From: Candidatus Aenigmatarchaeota archaeon
GTDB taxonomy: Archaea; Aenigmatarchaeota; Aenigmatarchaeia; JACPZZ01
Length of the DNA stretch: 18,271 nt
Reading direction: 5' to 3'
NCBI GenBank assembly: GCA_016202795.1
Contig: JACQNY010000007.1
Location: 1 to 18,271, forward strand
Shown one piece after another: positions 1 to 6,470 of this stretch (position 1 is its first letter; each line of letters opens with the position of its first letter). The translations under genes were made by a program, and so were the position numbers. Below the pieces are notes generated by a model. The model was given only the letters and a program-made list of their open reading frames with translations. It ran no database searches and was not told the origin of the DNA.

Positions 1-201
1 AATGTGATCAGATCGCGAAAGCTTGGTCAGTTCAGGGTGGGTCATGTGGTGCAAGACGTCAGGTATGCCAACAGCCGCATAGAACGTGGGGCAAGAACAG
101 TTGACAGGGAATGGTTCATGGCCGATGAGAAAGACCTCAGGGATATTTCCCCGGAAAGCTGGGAATACATGGAAAGATTAAAAAATAGATTTCCGAAATA
201 A
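1..201 (+). CDS. 3' end of an unidentified gene (partial at window edge)
   Basis: The reading frame is open from the first base and ends in TAA, giving about 66 residues. The visible part is charged, with many Arg, Glu and Asp residues, and ends in RLKNRFPK. I do not recognise the family. A GTG at position 4 or an internal ATG at 118 could be starts, but the frame is open to the edge, so a longer gene cut by the window is simplest. Support for it being real: an eight-T run begins 4 nt after the stop codon, as expected of an archaeal oligo-U terminator on this strand. The opposite strand is also open here but ends without any such signal. It converges on the minus-strand gene ending at 236. 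Confidence 0.5.
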   Translation, partial: NVIRSRKLGQFRVGHVVQDVRYANSRIERGARTVDREWFMADEKDLRDISPESWEYMERLKNRFPK

Positions 202-205
202 ATTG

Positions 206-213
206 TTTTTTTT
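206..213 (+). terminator. oligo-T terminator
   Basis: A run of eight T residues begins 4 nt after the TAA of the partial plus-strand gene. Archaeal RNA polymerase terminates at such oligo-U tracts without needing a hairpin. Position and strand fit; termination itself is inferred. Confidence 0.5.
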
Positions 214-235
214 GTATGGCAAAGGGTTTTACCAT

Positions 236-796
236 TCAAGCTGGTGCGAATCTTAGGCGACGGACATTTTTTGGCTGATAGCGATTTGAGTCTTCAGTCG
301 AAGCCTTTATAGCCTCGAAAGCAGACAGCCTTCGATGCAGCTCATTCATGATCCCTTGGTTGCCTCCCAGGTTTGAAGCAACATTTATGGCCGATTTAAC
401 GTACGCAAGGCCTCCACGCACATCCCTGTCTATGCCTCTGCTATGTGAATCTGAGATTACATGACCTTCTATCTGTTTTTTTCCTTTGCCTTCGAGTAAT
501 TTTCCGGCAGTCGACCTGTCAACCTGCTCCTTCTTTTCCGAAGCTGAATTCAGATAAGTGTCTGACCTGACTTTCCCGGTAATAGCTATACGGAGTCCTA
601 GTTCGTCAACCCTTTGCGTAAGCGATGCGTATCTTGGCGAAGTCGTAGGAACAGTTTTGAGCGCGAGCCTTGCTTGGTTATAACCGCTTAGGGCAGCGGC
701 GTAACCAGCCATATCCATAACCCCTAAGGCGGCAGTAGCTTGTTTAATGTAATCATTTACCGACGGGGACGGCTTGCGTGTGAAAGGAAAACGCAT
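236..796 (-). CDS. hypothetical protein, 186 aa
   Basis: I do not recognise this protein. It is soluble, with no signal peptide or membrane span. The N-terminal third (residues about 12-70) has the spacing of alternating helices (IKQATAALGV, YAAALSGYNQARLAL, YASLTQRVDEL), reminiscent of a TPR-like helical hairpin. A Lys/Glu/Gly-rich middle follows, then a helical C-terminal part (LAYVKSAINVASNL, MNELHRRLSAFEAIK) and a basic tail. The ATG at 794-796 is preceded by an AT-rich box (815-824) at leaderless-promoter distance and by no ribosome-binding site. It lies just downstream of the helicase gene on the same strand, with 27 bp between them, and may be co-transcribed or use its own promoter. 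A function in DNA repair would be guesswork from the neighbour. Confidence 0.75.
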   Translation of the reverse strand: MRFPFTRKPSPSVNDYIKQATAALGVMDMAGYAAALSGYNQARLALKTVPTTSPRYASLTQRVDELGLRIAITGKVRSDTYLNSASEKKEQVDRSTAGKLLEGKGKKQIEGHVISDSHSRGIDRDVRGGLAYVKSAINVASNLGGNQGIMNELHRRLSAFEAIKASTEDSNRYQPKNVRRLRFAPA

Positions 797-814
797 AATA
801 ATATTATCTTTTTG

Positions 815-824
815 CTTATTAAAT
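815..824 (-). promoter_or_regulatory. putative TATA box for the 186-aa gene
   Basis: On the minus strand this reads ATTTAATAAG. Its centre is about 24 bp before the ATG at 796, which fits a TATA box of a leaderless transcript. It overlaps the end of the helicase stop codon. Only position and AT content support it. Confidence 0.35.
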
Positions 825-2989
825 TAATTGTCCCTTCGCGCAAACTCAAACAAACCTTTCGCCTCGAAGTTTTTTTCGTCCTCTTTGCCCGACAGCTGTT
901 TTTTAACAGACTTCGCAACATTCGGCCCTATCAGCGCGGCCAAAGTAATCTCCGGTGCTTCTCGAAGCTGTTCAACTGTTTTGAAGCCGGCGTTGAATAA
1001 TTTTCTTGCCCTGAAGCGTCCGATGTCGCGCAACTTCACCAGAGGCAGCAATTCTTCTTTAATGCCGTAAACAACGCGCACGCGCGTCTTGCGTAAATCT
1101 TTGATAATATCTTTGGCGCCCGATAAGATCGCGATTTCCTGCGCGGAATAAAACAGCCAGTCCATTATGGAAATTTTATTATGTAACTCGCCGGGGGTGA
1201 GGTTATAAATTTCCAGGATTTGTTCTTCCGTCGCTTCGTTCGCCCAATCGCAAACCATTAATGCTGTCTTAAACGATTTCAACGATTCTTCGTAGTCGTA
1301 ATCCCATTCGTCAGGCATTTCATGAAGCAGTTCTGCAGAACTGATTTTTGCATAAATCTCCTTGAACTCTCCCTGACGTACATTAAGGTGCGGCCGCATC
1401 TCCAGTGATGTTGTTAATAATTCAATTAAGGCGCTGCTGTCAGTTTTTGCGTCTTTTGAATTTTTCAACCCCTCGATAATCTTCACAGCAGTGTCAGGAT
1501 CGATATACAACTCGGAAACGCGCTTGCCTATTGTGGTCGCGCGTAATTTGTCCCTGTTTTGTTCAACAAACCGATTGCCTTTCAAAAAATCAACAATGGA
1601 ATCGATTTTTTCAGCCAATTCGGATGACGATCCGTATTGGAGCCCGTAGAACGTTCGAGAAAAGAAATCGTAAACGCTTTGCAGCGAGTTGCAGGTTTCT
1701 GTTGCTATCAATGCAAGGATGTGAACGCGCAAAACCGGCTCTGAAGCAAGTTTTGAATAAATTTCCTCGGTTTCGCCCATAATGTAGCGTTCCGCAAGGT
1801 CTTCAGCCTCTTCAAAAGTTTTTGCGATTAATATGGCCTCGCCATGTGTGTCGTATTGCGGTCTTCCTGCACGTCCCGTCATCTGCTGGTAATCTAGGAC
1901 AGGAATGTACGAATAGCCTGTTAACGCGTAATATCTTTTCGCGTCACGTATCAAAACGCGGTATGCTGGAAGATTAACGCCCATCGCTAGCGTTGGCGTC
2001 GCAACAATAGCCTTGATCAGGTTGGCCTTAAAAGCATTTTCAATGAGTTTGCGCTGCTTTCCCAACAAACCTGCATGATGGAATGCAATGCCCCCGGCAA
2101 CGCATTTCGCAAGCCGTTCGCATTGTCTTGTAGGGTATTCAAGTGCGTGCAGAATTTCTTCCGATGTTTTTTTTAGTTCCATCGCATCAGCGTTTGAAAT
2201 TTTATCTGCCATGTAATTTGCAATCCGCTCGGCCGTCGCTTCTGCGGATTTTCGTGTCGCCACGAAAACCAGCGACTGCTTGTTTTTTTTGGCAGTATCG
2301 TGAACGATTTTTATTTCCGGTAATTCGGTGCCGTCAATCGCAATAGATTCCTTTCCGTAAAATGCAATTTTTCCTTCGGCATAAACGCCTTCATACAATT
2401 TCACAGGCCTGTAATCCGATTCAACGACCTTCGCGTCTAACCAATCAGCGATTTCGCGCGCGTTCTTTATCGTAGCCGACAACGCAAGAAATTGCGCTTT
2501 CGTTAATCGCTTCAGTTTTGTTAGCAGTATTTCCATTGTCGGGCCTCTGTTTTGATCGCCGATGATATGGATTTCGTCCGCGACGACCAAGCCGATCGAG
2601 CTTATCCAGGAAATGTCGCGCCGCAGGAGCGAATCGAATTTCTCCGACGTCAATATGATCACGTCGTATTTCTCCAGCCACGAATCCGACGAATCGTAAT
2701 CGCCCACAGAAATCGCAATTTTTATCCCGAGTTTCTCGTATTTTTCCTTGAACGCCTCGTATTTTTCCGAAGCCAACGCACGCAACGGCACGATGTAAAC
2801 TGTTTTTTTCTTTTCTTCCAGCACGCATCGCAGCATGGCCAATTCAGCAATCAAAGTCTTTCCGCTTGCGGTGGGCGCAGATACGACTAAATTTTCTCCT
2901 ATCAAAATGCCGGCTTTTATGCTTTCCTGCTGTACAGGATTAAACGATGTTAATCCAGACAGTTTCAGAAATTCTTCCTCGTTTGGCAT
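824..2989 (-). CDS. hel308: Hel308-like Ski2-family DNA helicase
   Basis: This is a superfamily 2 ATP-dependent helicase of the Ski2/Hel308 type, 721 aa. Archaeal Hel308 unwinds 3'-tailed and forked DNA during replication-fork repair. Motifs in order: Q-motif-like FNPVQQESI (about 16-24), Walker A APTASGKT (38-45), Ia PLRALASEK, Ib TSEKFDSLLR, Walker B DEIH (138-141), SAT (171-173), FHHAGL (303-308), motif V ATPTLAMGVNLPA (about 330-342) and motif VI QMTGRAGRPQYD (369-380). The C-terminal half has the length of the winged-helix plus ratchet region, and residues about 655-700 (IGRFRARKLFNAGF...) look like the helix-hairpin-helix domain of Hel308. Length matches the family (about 700-750). The ATG at 2989 has an AT-rich box at leaderless distance (3010-3018). 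Another Ski2-like archaeal helicase cannot be fully excluded, but the HhH tail favours Hel308. Confidence 0.93.
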   Translation of the reverse strand: MPNEEEFLKLSGLTSFNPVQQESIKAGILIGENLVVSAPTASGKTLIAELAMLRCVLEEKKKTVYIVPLRALASEKYEAFKEKYEKLGIKIAISVGDYDSSDSWLEKYDVIILTSEKFDSLLRRDISWISSIGLVVADEIHIIGDQNRGPTMEILLTKLKRLTKAQFLALSATIKNAREIADWLDAKVVESDYRPVKLYEGVYAEGKIAFYGKESIAIDGTELPEIKIVHDTAKKNKQSLVFVATRKSAEATAERIANYMADKISNADAMELKKTSEEILHALEYPTRQCERLAKCVAGGIAFHHAGLLGKQRKLIENAFKANLIKAIVATPTLAMGVNLPAYRVLIRDAKRYYALTGYSYIPVLDYQQMTGRAGRPQYDTHGEAILIAKTFEEAEDLAERYIMGETEEIYSKLASEPVLRVHILALIATETCNSLQSVYDFFSRTFYGLQYGSSSELAEKIDSIVDFLKGNRFVEQNRDKLRATTIGKRVSELYIDPDTAVKIIEGLKNSKDAKTDSSALIELLTTSLEMRPHLNVRQGEFKEIYAKISSAELLHEMPDEWDYDYEESLKSFKTALMVCDWANEATEEQILEIYNLTPGELHNKISIMDWLFYSAQEIAILSGAKDIIKDLRKTRVRVVYGIKEELLPLVKLRDIGRFRARKLFNAGFKTVEQLREAPEITLAALIGPNVAKSVKKQLSGKEDEKNFEAKGLFEFARRDN

Positions 2990-3009
2990 AACCTAAGTTT
3001 TATATTTGG

Positions 3010-3018
3010 AATTAAAAG
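3010..3018 (-). promoter_or_regulatory. putative TATA box for hel308
   Basis: The minus strand reads CTTTTAATT, centred about 25 bp before the hel308 ATG at 2989, and no ribosome-binding site intervenes. It directly follows the stop codon of the upstream gene, so hel308 could also be read through from it. A second AT-rich stretch (2999-3007) is too close to the ATG to serve. Confidence 0.35.
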
Positions 3019-3519
3019 CTAGGTAGTTGGCGGTTTTCCGTTACTTTTTTTGTTGTTTTTGGTCAACCATTCAAAAATGTCCTTATAGTCTACGAAATCT
3101 CCTCTATCCTTTCCTGCTTCAAGAACGTGATATACCCCGGAAGGTGTGGTAAGTTCGTGTAGCCCATTTGTATGCTGCCTATATTTTATAGGGAACCCGT
3201 CCTCATCATAACCAACCTCGAATCGTTTTCTCCCTACGACTACTTTGTCGAATGCAGTTCTAAGTCCTAAAGGGGCTTTTTCGTGAGTTTCGAATATAGT
3301 CGCTACCTCTGGGTCGTCATGAGGGCACGAAGCCTGCCACACAGCACAGGCAACCGATATGGCATCGTACTCTTTTTTACCTGTCATTTCAGGCCTTAGC
3401 ATTTGCATCACAGGGTATACCATCGAATTGAACGTGTCTACGTAGCCTGTGAATGGGTGGCATTCTGAAAAGAGAATTCGCATGAATTTTCTTGCTTCGT
3501 GTTCTGTTTCTTCTGCCAT
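3019..3519 (-). CDS. hypothetical protein, 166 aa
   Basis: I do not recognise this protein. It is soluble and mildly acidic. The N-terminal half is probably helical (EHEARKFMRILFSECHPF; MVYPVMQMLRPEM) with three cysteines, two of them in CAVWQASC, where the second is followed by PHDD. The C-terminal half looks like a short beta-rich module (FEVGYDEDGFPIKYRQHTNGLHELTTPSG), then a helix and a polar tail. No enzyme motif is evident. The ATG at 3517-3519 is chosen over a TTG nine bases earlier, because an AT-rich box at 3542-3549 then lies at exactly leaderless distance. It sits between the NFACT-R-like gene and hel308 on the same strand, apparently as its own unit. Confidence 0.75.
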   Translation of the reverse strand: MAEETEHEARKFMRILFSECHPFTGYVDTFNSMVYPVMQMLRPEMTGKKEYDAISVACAVWQASCPHDDPEVATIFETHEKAPLGLRTAFDKVVVGRKRFEVGYDEDGFPIKYRQHTNGLHELTTPSGVYHVLEAGKDRGDFVDYKDIFEWLTKNNKKSNGKPPTT

Positions 3520-3541
3520 AATTTGCAATGTTTTGTAAAGC

Positions 3542-3549
3542 TTAAATTA
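3542..3549 (-). promoter_or_regulatory. putative TATA box for the 166-aa gene
   Basis: The minus strand reads TAATTTAA, centred about 27 bp from the ATG at 3519, implying a leaderless message. It supports the ATG over the upstream TTG. Confidence 0.4.
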
Positions 3550-3553
3550 TGAC

Positions 3554-4213
3554 TTATTCCGCCACATTCACAGTTCCTTTCGGTAGATGTCTTGAAACTT
3601 CTTCATTCGTTATTTTCTCTATCCCGGCTTTATGTTCGGGAAGAGCCTTTAATAATAGTCTTCGCTTGATTTCATCTACAAACGTTTCAACCGCATTCGA
3701 CCCGGGTAACAAAGTCAAAAAGTAATCCGAGTTCTTTCGCACGGCCATTACAGGACCGGAAACCAATAATGCGTTTCCTGTCGCGTCCATTTTAACGCCT
3801 ATTGAAAGTTTTACGTCAATCTTGGTGAAGAATTTTTTGTCGCCGTTAACTAAAAAATATCCTTTCGCAAGTTGTTCGCCGGTTGGAATGGTTTTCAACA
3901 ATTGGTTAGGTTTGATGCAATAAACATTCGCGTTTTCCAGTTTATCATTCCAATCGGAACAGTGCGCCGCCGCATACTCGACAGCTTCTTTTAATGCTGT
4001 TTCGTTTAACTGATTGTTTGTTTTTAGCAAAATGAAAGGTGAATTAACATCTTCTGAACGAATAACTAAATCGTTTTCTTCGGCTATTTTTACGATTAAT
4101 CTTTCTTTTTCAGTCGGTTTAAACGCAATTACAACAATGAACCCGTCGCTTGTAATGAAATTACGAAATTTTACGTGCCAGTTTTTTGGCAATTTCTTAT
4201 TTGGCATTTGCAT
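3554..4213 (-). CDS. free-standing NFACT-R (DUF814-like) domain protein
   Basis: Residues about 12-128 of this 219-aa protein match the order of conserved blocks in the NFACT-R domain of NEMF/Rqc2/RqcH proteins: W..KFRNFITSDGF (family W..KFRWFISSDGF), then V..IAEENDLVIR..D..SPFILLK (family D.YVHAD..G..S.VIKN), then AAAHCSDWNDK (family YSSAWDAK), then KTIPTGEQLAKGYFLVNGDKKF (family KTAPTGEYL..GSFMIRGKKNF). The remaining 90 residues are a mixed alpha/beta tail. The NFACT-N, HhH and coiled-coil parts of a full RqcH, which recruits tRNA to stalled 50S subunits, are absent. The histidine usual in the second block is Arg/Ser here. Its start overlaps the end of scpB by 17 nt (or 11 nt from a second ATG at 4207), so translation is probably coupled. 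Role inferred: RNA or ribosome binding. Domain call from remembered motifs, no profile search. Confidence 0.72.
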   Translation of the reverse strand: MQMPNKKLPKNWHVKFRNFITSDGFIVVIAFKPTEKERLIVKIAEENDLVIRSEDVNSPFILLKTNNQLNETALKEAVEYAAAHCSDWNDKLENANVYCIKPNQLLKTIPTGEQLAKGYFLVNGDKKFFTKIDVKLSIGVKMDATGNALLVSGPVMAVRKNSDYFLTLLPGSNAVETFVDEIKRRLLLKALPEHKAGIEKITNEEVSRHLPKGTVNVAE

Positions 4214-4745
4214 CAGCTTTTGCTTTCTTGGCTTGTCGCGCCTTTATCTCCGCTATCTGCTCTTCGACCCGTTTTTTTATCTCGTCTAATGTCGTTCCGA
4301 AGTAGTTTTCAAATTCCTGGGTTACGAAAACTTCTTTCGTCCTTCCTTTCTTCTGGGTTTTTATCATGCCCCGCAATTCGAGTTTTTTTATGTAATTGTA
4401 AACTTTATTGCCTTGCATTTTTACAAGGTAGGATTGCGTGGCAGGATGTTTGTAAACGACCAGCGCCAGCGTTTTTAACACGCCTTCCGAAAGATCGGAA
4501 TAAGGCGACAAATGGGAAACTTTGCCTATTAATTCCGTCTTAACATGTATCTGCCAGCCCGAAGGCGTTTTCGCTATTTCTACGCCCCTATCCGCGTATT
4601 CCGTTCGCAATTCTTCGACCAGCTTTTCAACTTCTCTCTCGTTCACGTCGGCTATTTGCGAAAGGCTTTTCGCAGAAATGGGGTTTTGCGACAGGAAAAG
4701 GGACGCTTCGATCAGTTTTTTAGGTTTGTTGGTCACGGTTATCAA
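4197..4745 (-). CDS. scpB: segregation and condensation protein B (ScpB-like)
   Basis: ScpB is the double winged-helix kleisin-associated subunit of the SMC-ScpAB condensin that compacts and segregates chromosomes. Seen here: LIEASLFLSQNPISAKSLSQI at the N-terminus (family LIEAxLFxSxxPxS...), a central winged helix with SEGVLKTLALVVYKHPATQSYLVKMQG (family LSxAALETLAIIAYxQPITRxEIexIRG) and then LELRGMIKTQKKGRTKEVFVTQEFENYFG (family LxerGLIxxxGRxxxPxxYxTTxxFLxxFG). A Lys/Ala-rich tail follows. Length 182 aa is usual. The start is uncertain: TTG at 4743-4745 lies at leaderless distance from the AT-rich box at 4766-4773, and GTG at 4734-4736 would also work. No scpA or smc gene is in the window. 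Its end overlaps the NFACT-R gene. It is divergent from the lipoate ligase pair. Confidence 0.88.
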   Translation of the reverse strand: MITVTNKPKKLIEASLFLSQNPISAKSLSQIADVNEREVEKLVEELRTEYADRGVEIAKTPSGWQIHVKTELIGKVSHLSPYSDLSEGVLKTLALVVYKHPATQSYLVKMQGNKVYNYIKKLELRGMIKTQKKGRTKEVFVTQEFENYFGTTLDEIKKRVEEQIAEIKARQAKKAKADANAK

Positions 4746-4765
4746 TTGATATTGTGGCCGAAGGC

Positions 4766-4773
4766 TATTTAAT
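4766..4773. promoter_or_regulatory. shared AT-rich box of divergent scpB and lipoate ligase promoters
   Basis: TATTTAAT (ATTAAATA on the other strand) is the only convincing AT-rich box between the divergent starts. Its centre is about 26 bp from the plus-strand ATG at 4796 and about 24 bp from the minus-strand TTG at 4745. It could thus serve either or both genes as a TATA box giving leaderless messages. Neither start has a ribosome-binding site. Confidence 0.45.
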
Positions 4774-4795
4774 TCTGCGGAATTATCCTTGATGT

Positions 4796-5077
4796 ATGAA
4801 CGGCGTTTCCACGGAAAAAGTCGCGGGCGGCAAGCTTCTAAGGGTCAAAGTTGAATTTGGCGAAAAAATAGACAAAGTCCGGATAACAGGCGACTTCTTC
4901 GCGCATCCGGAAGACGTTATAGAAAAGATAGAATCGTCTTTGGCAGGTTTGGCGTTATCCGCGACCGAGGACGAGATACGGAACAAGGTTGAAAACGTAA
5001 TAGCAAAAACAAGCGCAGATATTGTGGGCATAGACGCTGCGTCGATAGCAAGGAACATTATCAGGGCGATTCAATGA
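4796..5077 (+). CDS. lplB: lipoate-protein ligase accessory (C-terminal domain) subunit
   Basis: This 93-aa protein resembles the separate small domain that completes two-part lipoate ligases in some archaea such as Thermoplasma. It activates lipoate together with the catalytic LplA. Seen: GGKLLRVKVEFGEKIDKVRITGDFFAHPEDVIEKIESSL (family K..GGKLl.v.......I..v.i.GDFFl.PEe.i..iE..L), then a short helical part. Its final bases overlap the next gene's start in an ATGA arrangement, so the two subunits are probably made in equal amounts by coupled translation. The ATG at 4796 lies about 26 bp from an AT-rich box and has no ribosome-binding site. In most bacteria this domain is fused to LplA. The symbol follows archaeal usage and is not the octanoyltransferase LipB. 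Confidence 0.85.
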   Translation: MNGVSTEKVAGGKLLRVKVEFGEKIDKVRITGDFFAHPEDVIEKIESSLAGLALSATEDEIRNKVENVIAKTSADIVGIDAASIARNIIRAIQ

Positions 5078-5820
5078 AGTGGCGTGTAATTCCCTTGGAA
5101 GCAAACGATGCATTTATGAACATGGCAATAGATGAAGCGGTTTGCGAGTCTGTCGCTTCAGCCAAACCGCAGCCAACAATCCGTTTTTACACATGGACGC
5201 CTTCAGCGGTCTCAATAGGTTATTTTCAAAGCCTTAACGATGAAGTCGACGTTAATGTTGCCAGGGAGTTAAGCGTCGATATAGTTCGCCGCCGCACAGG
5301 CGGGGGCGCCGTTTACCACGACGCAAAAGGCGAGATAACGTACAGCGTTATCGCTCCTGTATCTATGATGCCTGAAGGGATTCGCGAGTCGTACCAAATG
5401 ATCTGCGGATGGATAATTGACTCCCTGAAAAATCTCGGGATTGAATCCGAATTCAAACCTATTAACGATATCATCGCGGGCGGCAAAAAAATATCCGGCA
5501 ACGCGCAAACGCGCCGCAACGGAGTTTTGCTGCAGCATGGCACTTTACTTTACGATCTGGATGTGCGTACCATGTTCACGCTTCTGAAAGTTCCCAAGGA
5601 GAAGATATCAGACAAAATGATACAATCCGTTGAAGAAAGGGTAACAAAAGTCCTGAATTTCGGAAATTTTTCGGTTCAGGACGTTTATGATTCGATGTTA
5701 AAAGGTTTCACGCACGGTAAAGAGTATGAAATTGGCTCTTTATCCGGGAACGAGGTCATAAGGGCAAAAAGGCTCGCAGAAGAGCGTTACAAAACCGATG
5801 AATGGAATTATCGACGGTAA
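5074..5820 (+). CDS. lplA: lipoate-protein ligase A, catalytic subunit
   Basis: It attaches lipoate, through lipoyl-AMP, to the lysine of lipoyl domains such as glycine-cleavage H protein or 2-oxoacid dehydrogenase E2. Family signatures in 248 aa: the N-terminal N.AIDEAV, then IRFYTWTPSAVSIGYFQ (36-52), the lipoate/adenylate loop RRTGGGAVYHD (73-83), and the active-site lysine region GGKKISGNAQTRR (136-148). There K139 aligns with the E. coli LplA lysine of RKISGSA. HGTLLYDLD (155-163) follows. The C-terminal domain of bacterial LplA is absent and is supplied by the preceding gene, whose end overlaps this ATG by 4 nt. The stop is separated by 1 nt from that of the convergent thioredoxin-fold gene. 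No lipoylated target protein is in the window. Confidence 0.95.
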   Translation: MKWRVIPLEANDAFMNMAIDEAVCESVASAKPQPTIRFYTWTPSAVSIGYFQSLNDEVDVNVARELSVDIVRRRTGGGAVYHDAKGEITYSVIAPVSMMPEGIRESYQMICGWIIDSLKNLGIESEFKPINDIIAGGKKISGNAQTRRNGVLLQHGTLLYDLDVRTMFTLLKVPKEKISDKMIQSVEERVTKVLNFGNFSVQDVYDSMLKGFTHGKEYEIGSLSGNEVIRAKRLAEERYKTDEWNYRR

Positions 5821-5821
5821 A

Positions 5822-6349
5822 TTATTTAATTAGAGTCTTTATTTTTTCATTTAATTCCCGTTCCGCGAGCGGACCTTCCTTCTTATCCGTTATCACGCCG
5901 TTCGAGTTCACAAAGTATGTCGTAGGCATCGTATACGCATGGTAAGCCTGCAAAACTTCATCCTTCGGGTCGACCAATATGATAAATTTTACTCCAAAAG
6001 ACTGCGTTATTTTTCTAGCTGAAGAAAAATTAGCCGACGTTATCCCTAGGATCTCAACCTTGTCGCCGTAGAAATTCCGGATAGTCTGTAATTGCGTTAA
6101 TTCGTTTGCCGCGCCAACAGACCAAAAATGAAGTATTACATTCTTTTCGCCTGCGAATCTGTCGAGTCTTATGTCGGTTCCATTAACCGCTTCCAGTATG
6201 AAGTCGCTGGCGACGTCGCCCGGCTCTGTCCCGCCTGCTGAAAGTATTGTGATTGTGCTTACTTCCAATGGCGGTTGCAGTTTTTCGAATATAAAAACAC
6301 CTAATATAATAAGGATAACAACAGGCAAAACGAAAATTTCACGCCTCAT
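5822..6349 (-). CDS. membrane-anchored thioredoxin-fold (TlpA/AhpC-like) protein lacking CxxC
   Basis: From the chosen ATG the protein has 175 aa. Residues 5-22 (IFVLPVVILIILGVFIFE) form one N-terminal membrane span, so the rest probably faces outside. Residues about 43-175 have the TlpA/ResA-like order: PGDVASDFILEAVNGTDIRLDRFAGEKNVILHFW (family G..APdF.l....G..v.Ls...GK.vllnFW), LGIT, FGVKFIILVDP, the cis-proline segment MPTTYFVN (P142) and a closing helix. Where the family has WCxxC this protein has WSVGAANE, so both active-site cysteines are replaced (A80, E83). It has no cysteine at all. Disulfide chemistry is therefore impossible, and a binding or scaffold role is inferred. A TTG 51 nt upstream is possible, but a TATA-like box at 6374-6382 suggests a leaderless start at 6349. 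Confidence 0.85.
   Translation of the reverse strand: MRREIFVLPVVILIILGVFIFEKLQPPLEVSTITILSAGGTEPGDVASDFILEAVNGTDIRLDRFAGEKNVILHFWSVGAANELTQLQTIRNFYGDKVEILGITSANFSSARKITQSFGVKFIILVDPKDEVLQAYHAYTMPTTYFVNSNGVITDKKEGPLAERELNEKIKTLIK
5837..5848 (+). terminator. T-rich terminator after lplA
   Basis: A T-rich run including six consecutive T residues starts about 16 nt after the lplA stop and is a plausible oligo-U terminator. It lies inside the last codons of the convergent gene, so it may do nothing more than encode Lys-rich sequence there. Confidence 0.35.
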
Positions 6350-6373
6350 TAATTTCCATTGTTTGTTTAACAA

Positions 6374-6382
6374 AATATATAT
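6374..6382 (-). promoter_or_regulatory. putative TATA box of the thioredoxin-fold gene
   Basis: The minus strand reads GATATATAT here, the clearest TATA-like box in the window. Its centre is about 29 bp before the ATG at 6349, which supports that start and a leaderless or nearly leaderless message. Confidence 0.5.
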
Positions 6383-6396
6383 CGAACTTTGTCTAG

Positions 6397-6420
6397 GCAA
6401 GAAAATAAAACAAAAGAAGT
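6397..6420 (-). terminator. T-rich terminator downstream of the 101-aa membrane protein gene
   Basis: On the minus strand this is a T-rich stretch with runs TTCTTTTG, TTTTA and TTTTCTTG, about 50-75 nt after the stop of the 101-aa gene and just before the next promoter box. This fits an archaeal oligo-U terminator separating the two transcription units. Confidence 0.4.
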
Positions 6421-6470
6421 AGGGTTACCATCTCACAGTTTGTTCGTTGGTTTTGACATGCATGAAGCGA

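Noticed and set aside
42..239. Minus-strand frame opposite the left-edge partial gene
   Set aside because: The plus-strand frame runs to the window edge and is followed by an eight-T terminator; the minus frame would overlap the start region of nothing recognisable and has no signals.
2445..2828. Minus-strand open frame of 127 codons inside hel308
   Set aside because: It lies wholly inside the helicase in another frame, across its ATP-binding motifs; the product is Arg-rich with no recognisable pattern.
6350..6400. TTG start giving the thioredoxin-fold protein 17 more residues
   Set aside because: The putative TATA box would lie inside the added codons, and the added residues would put a non-signal-like stretch before the membrane span.
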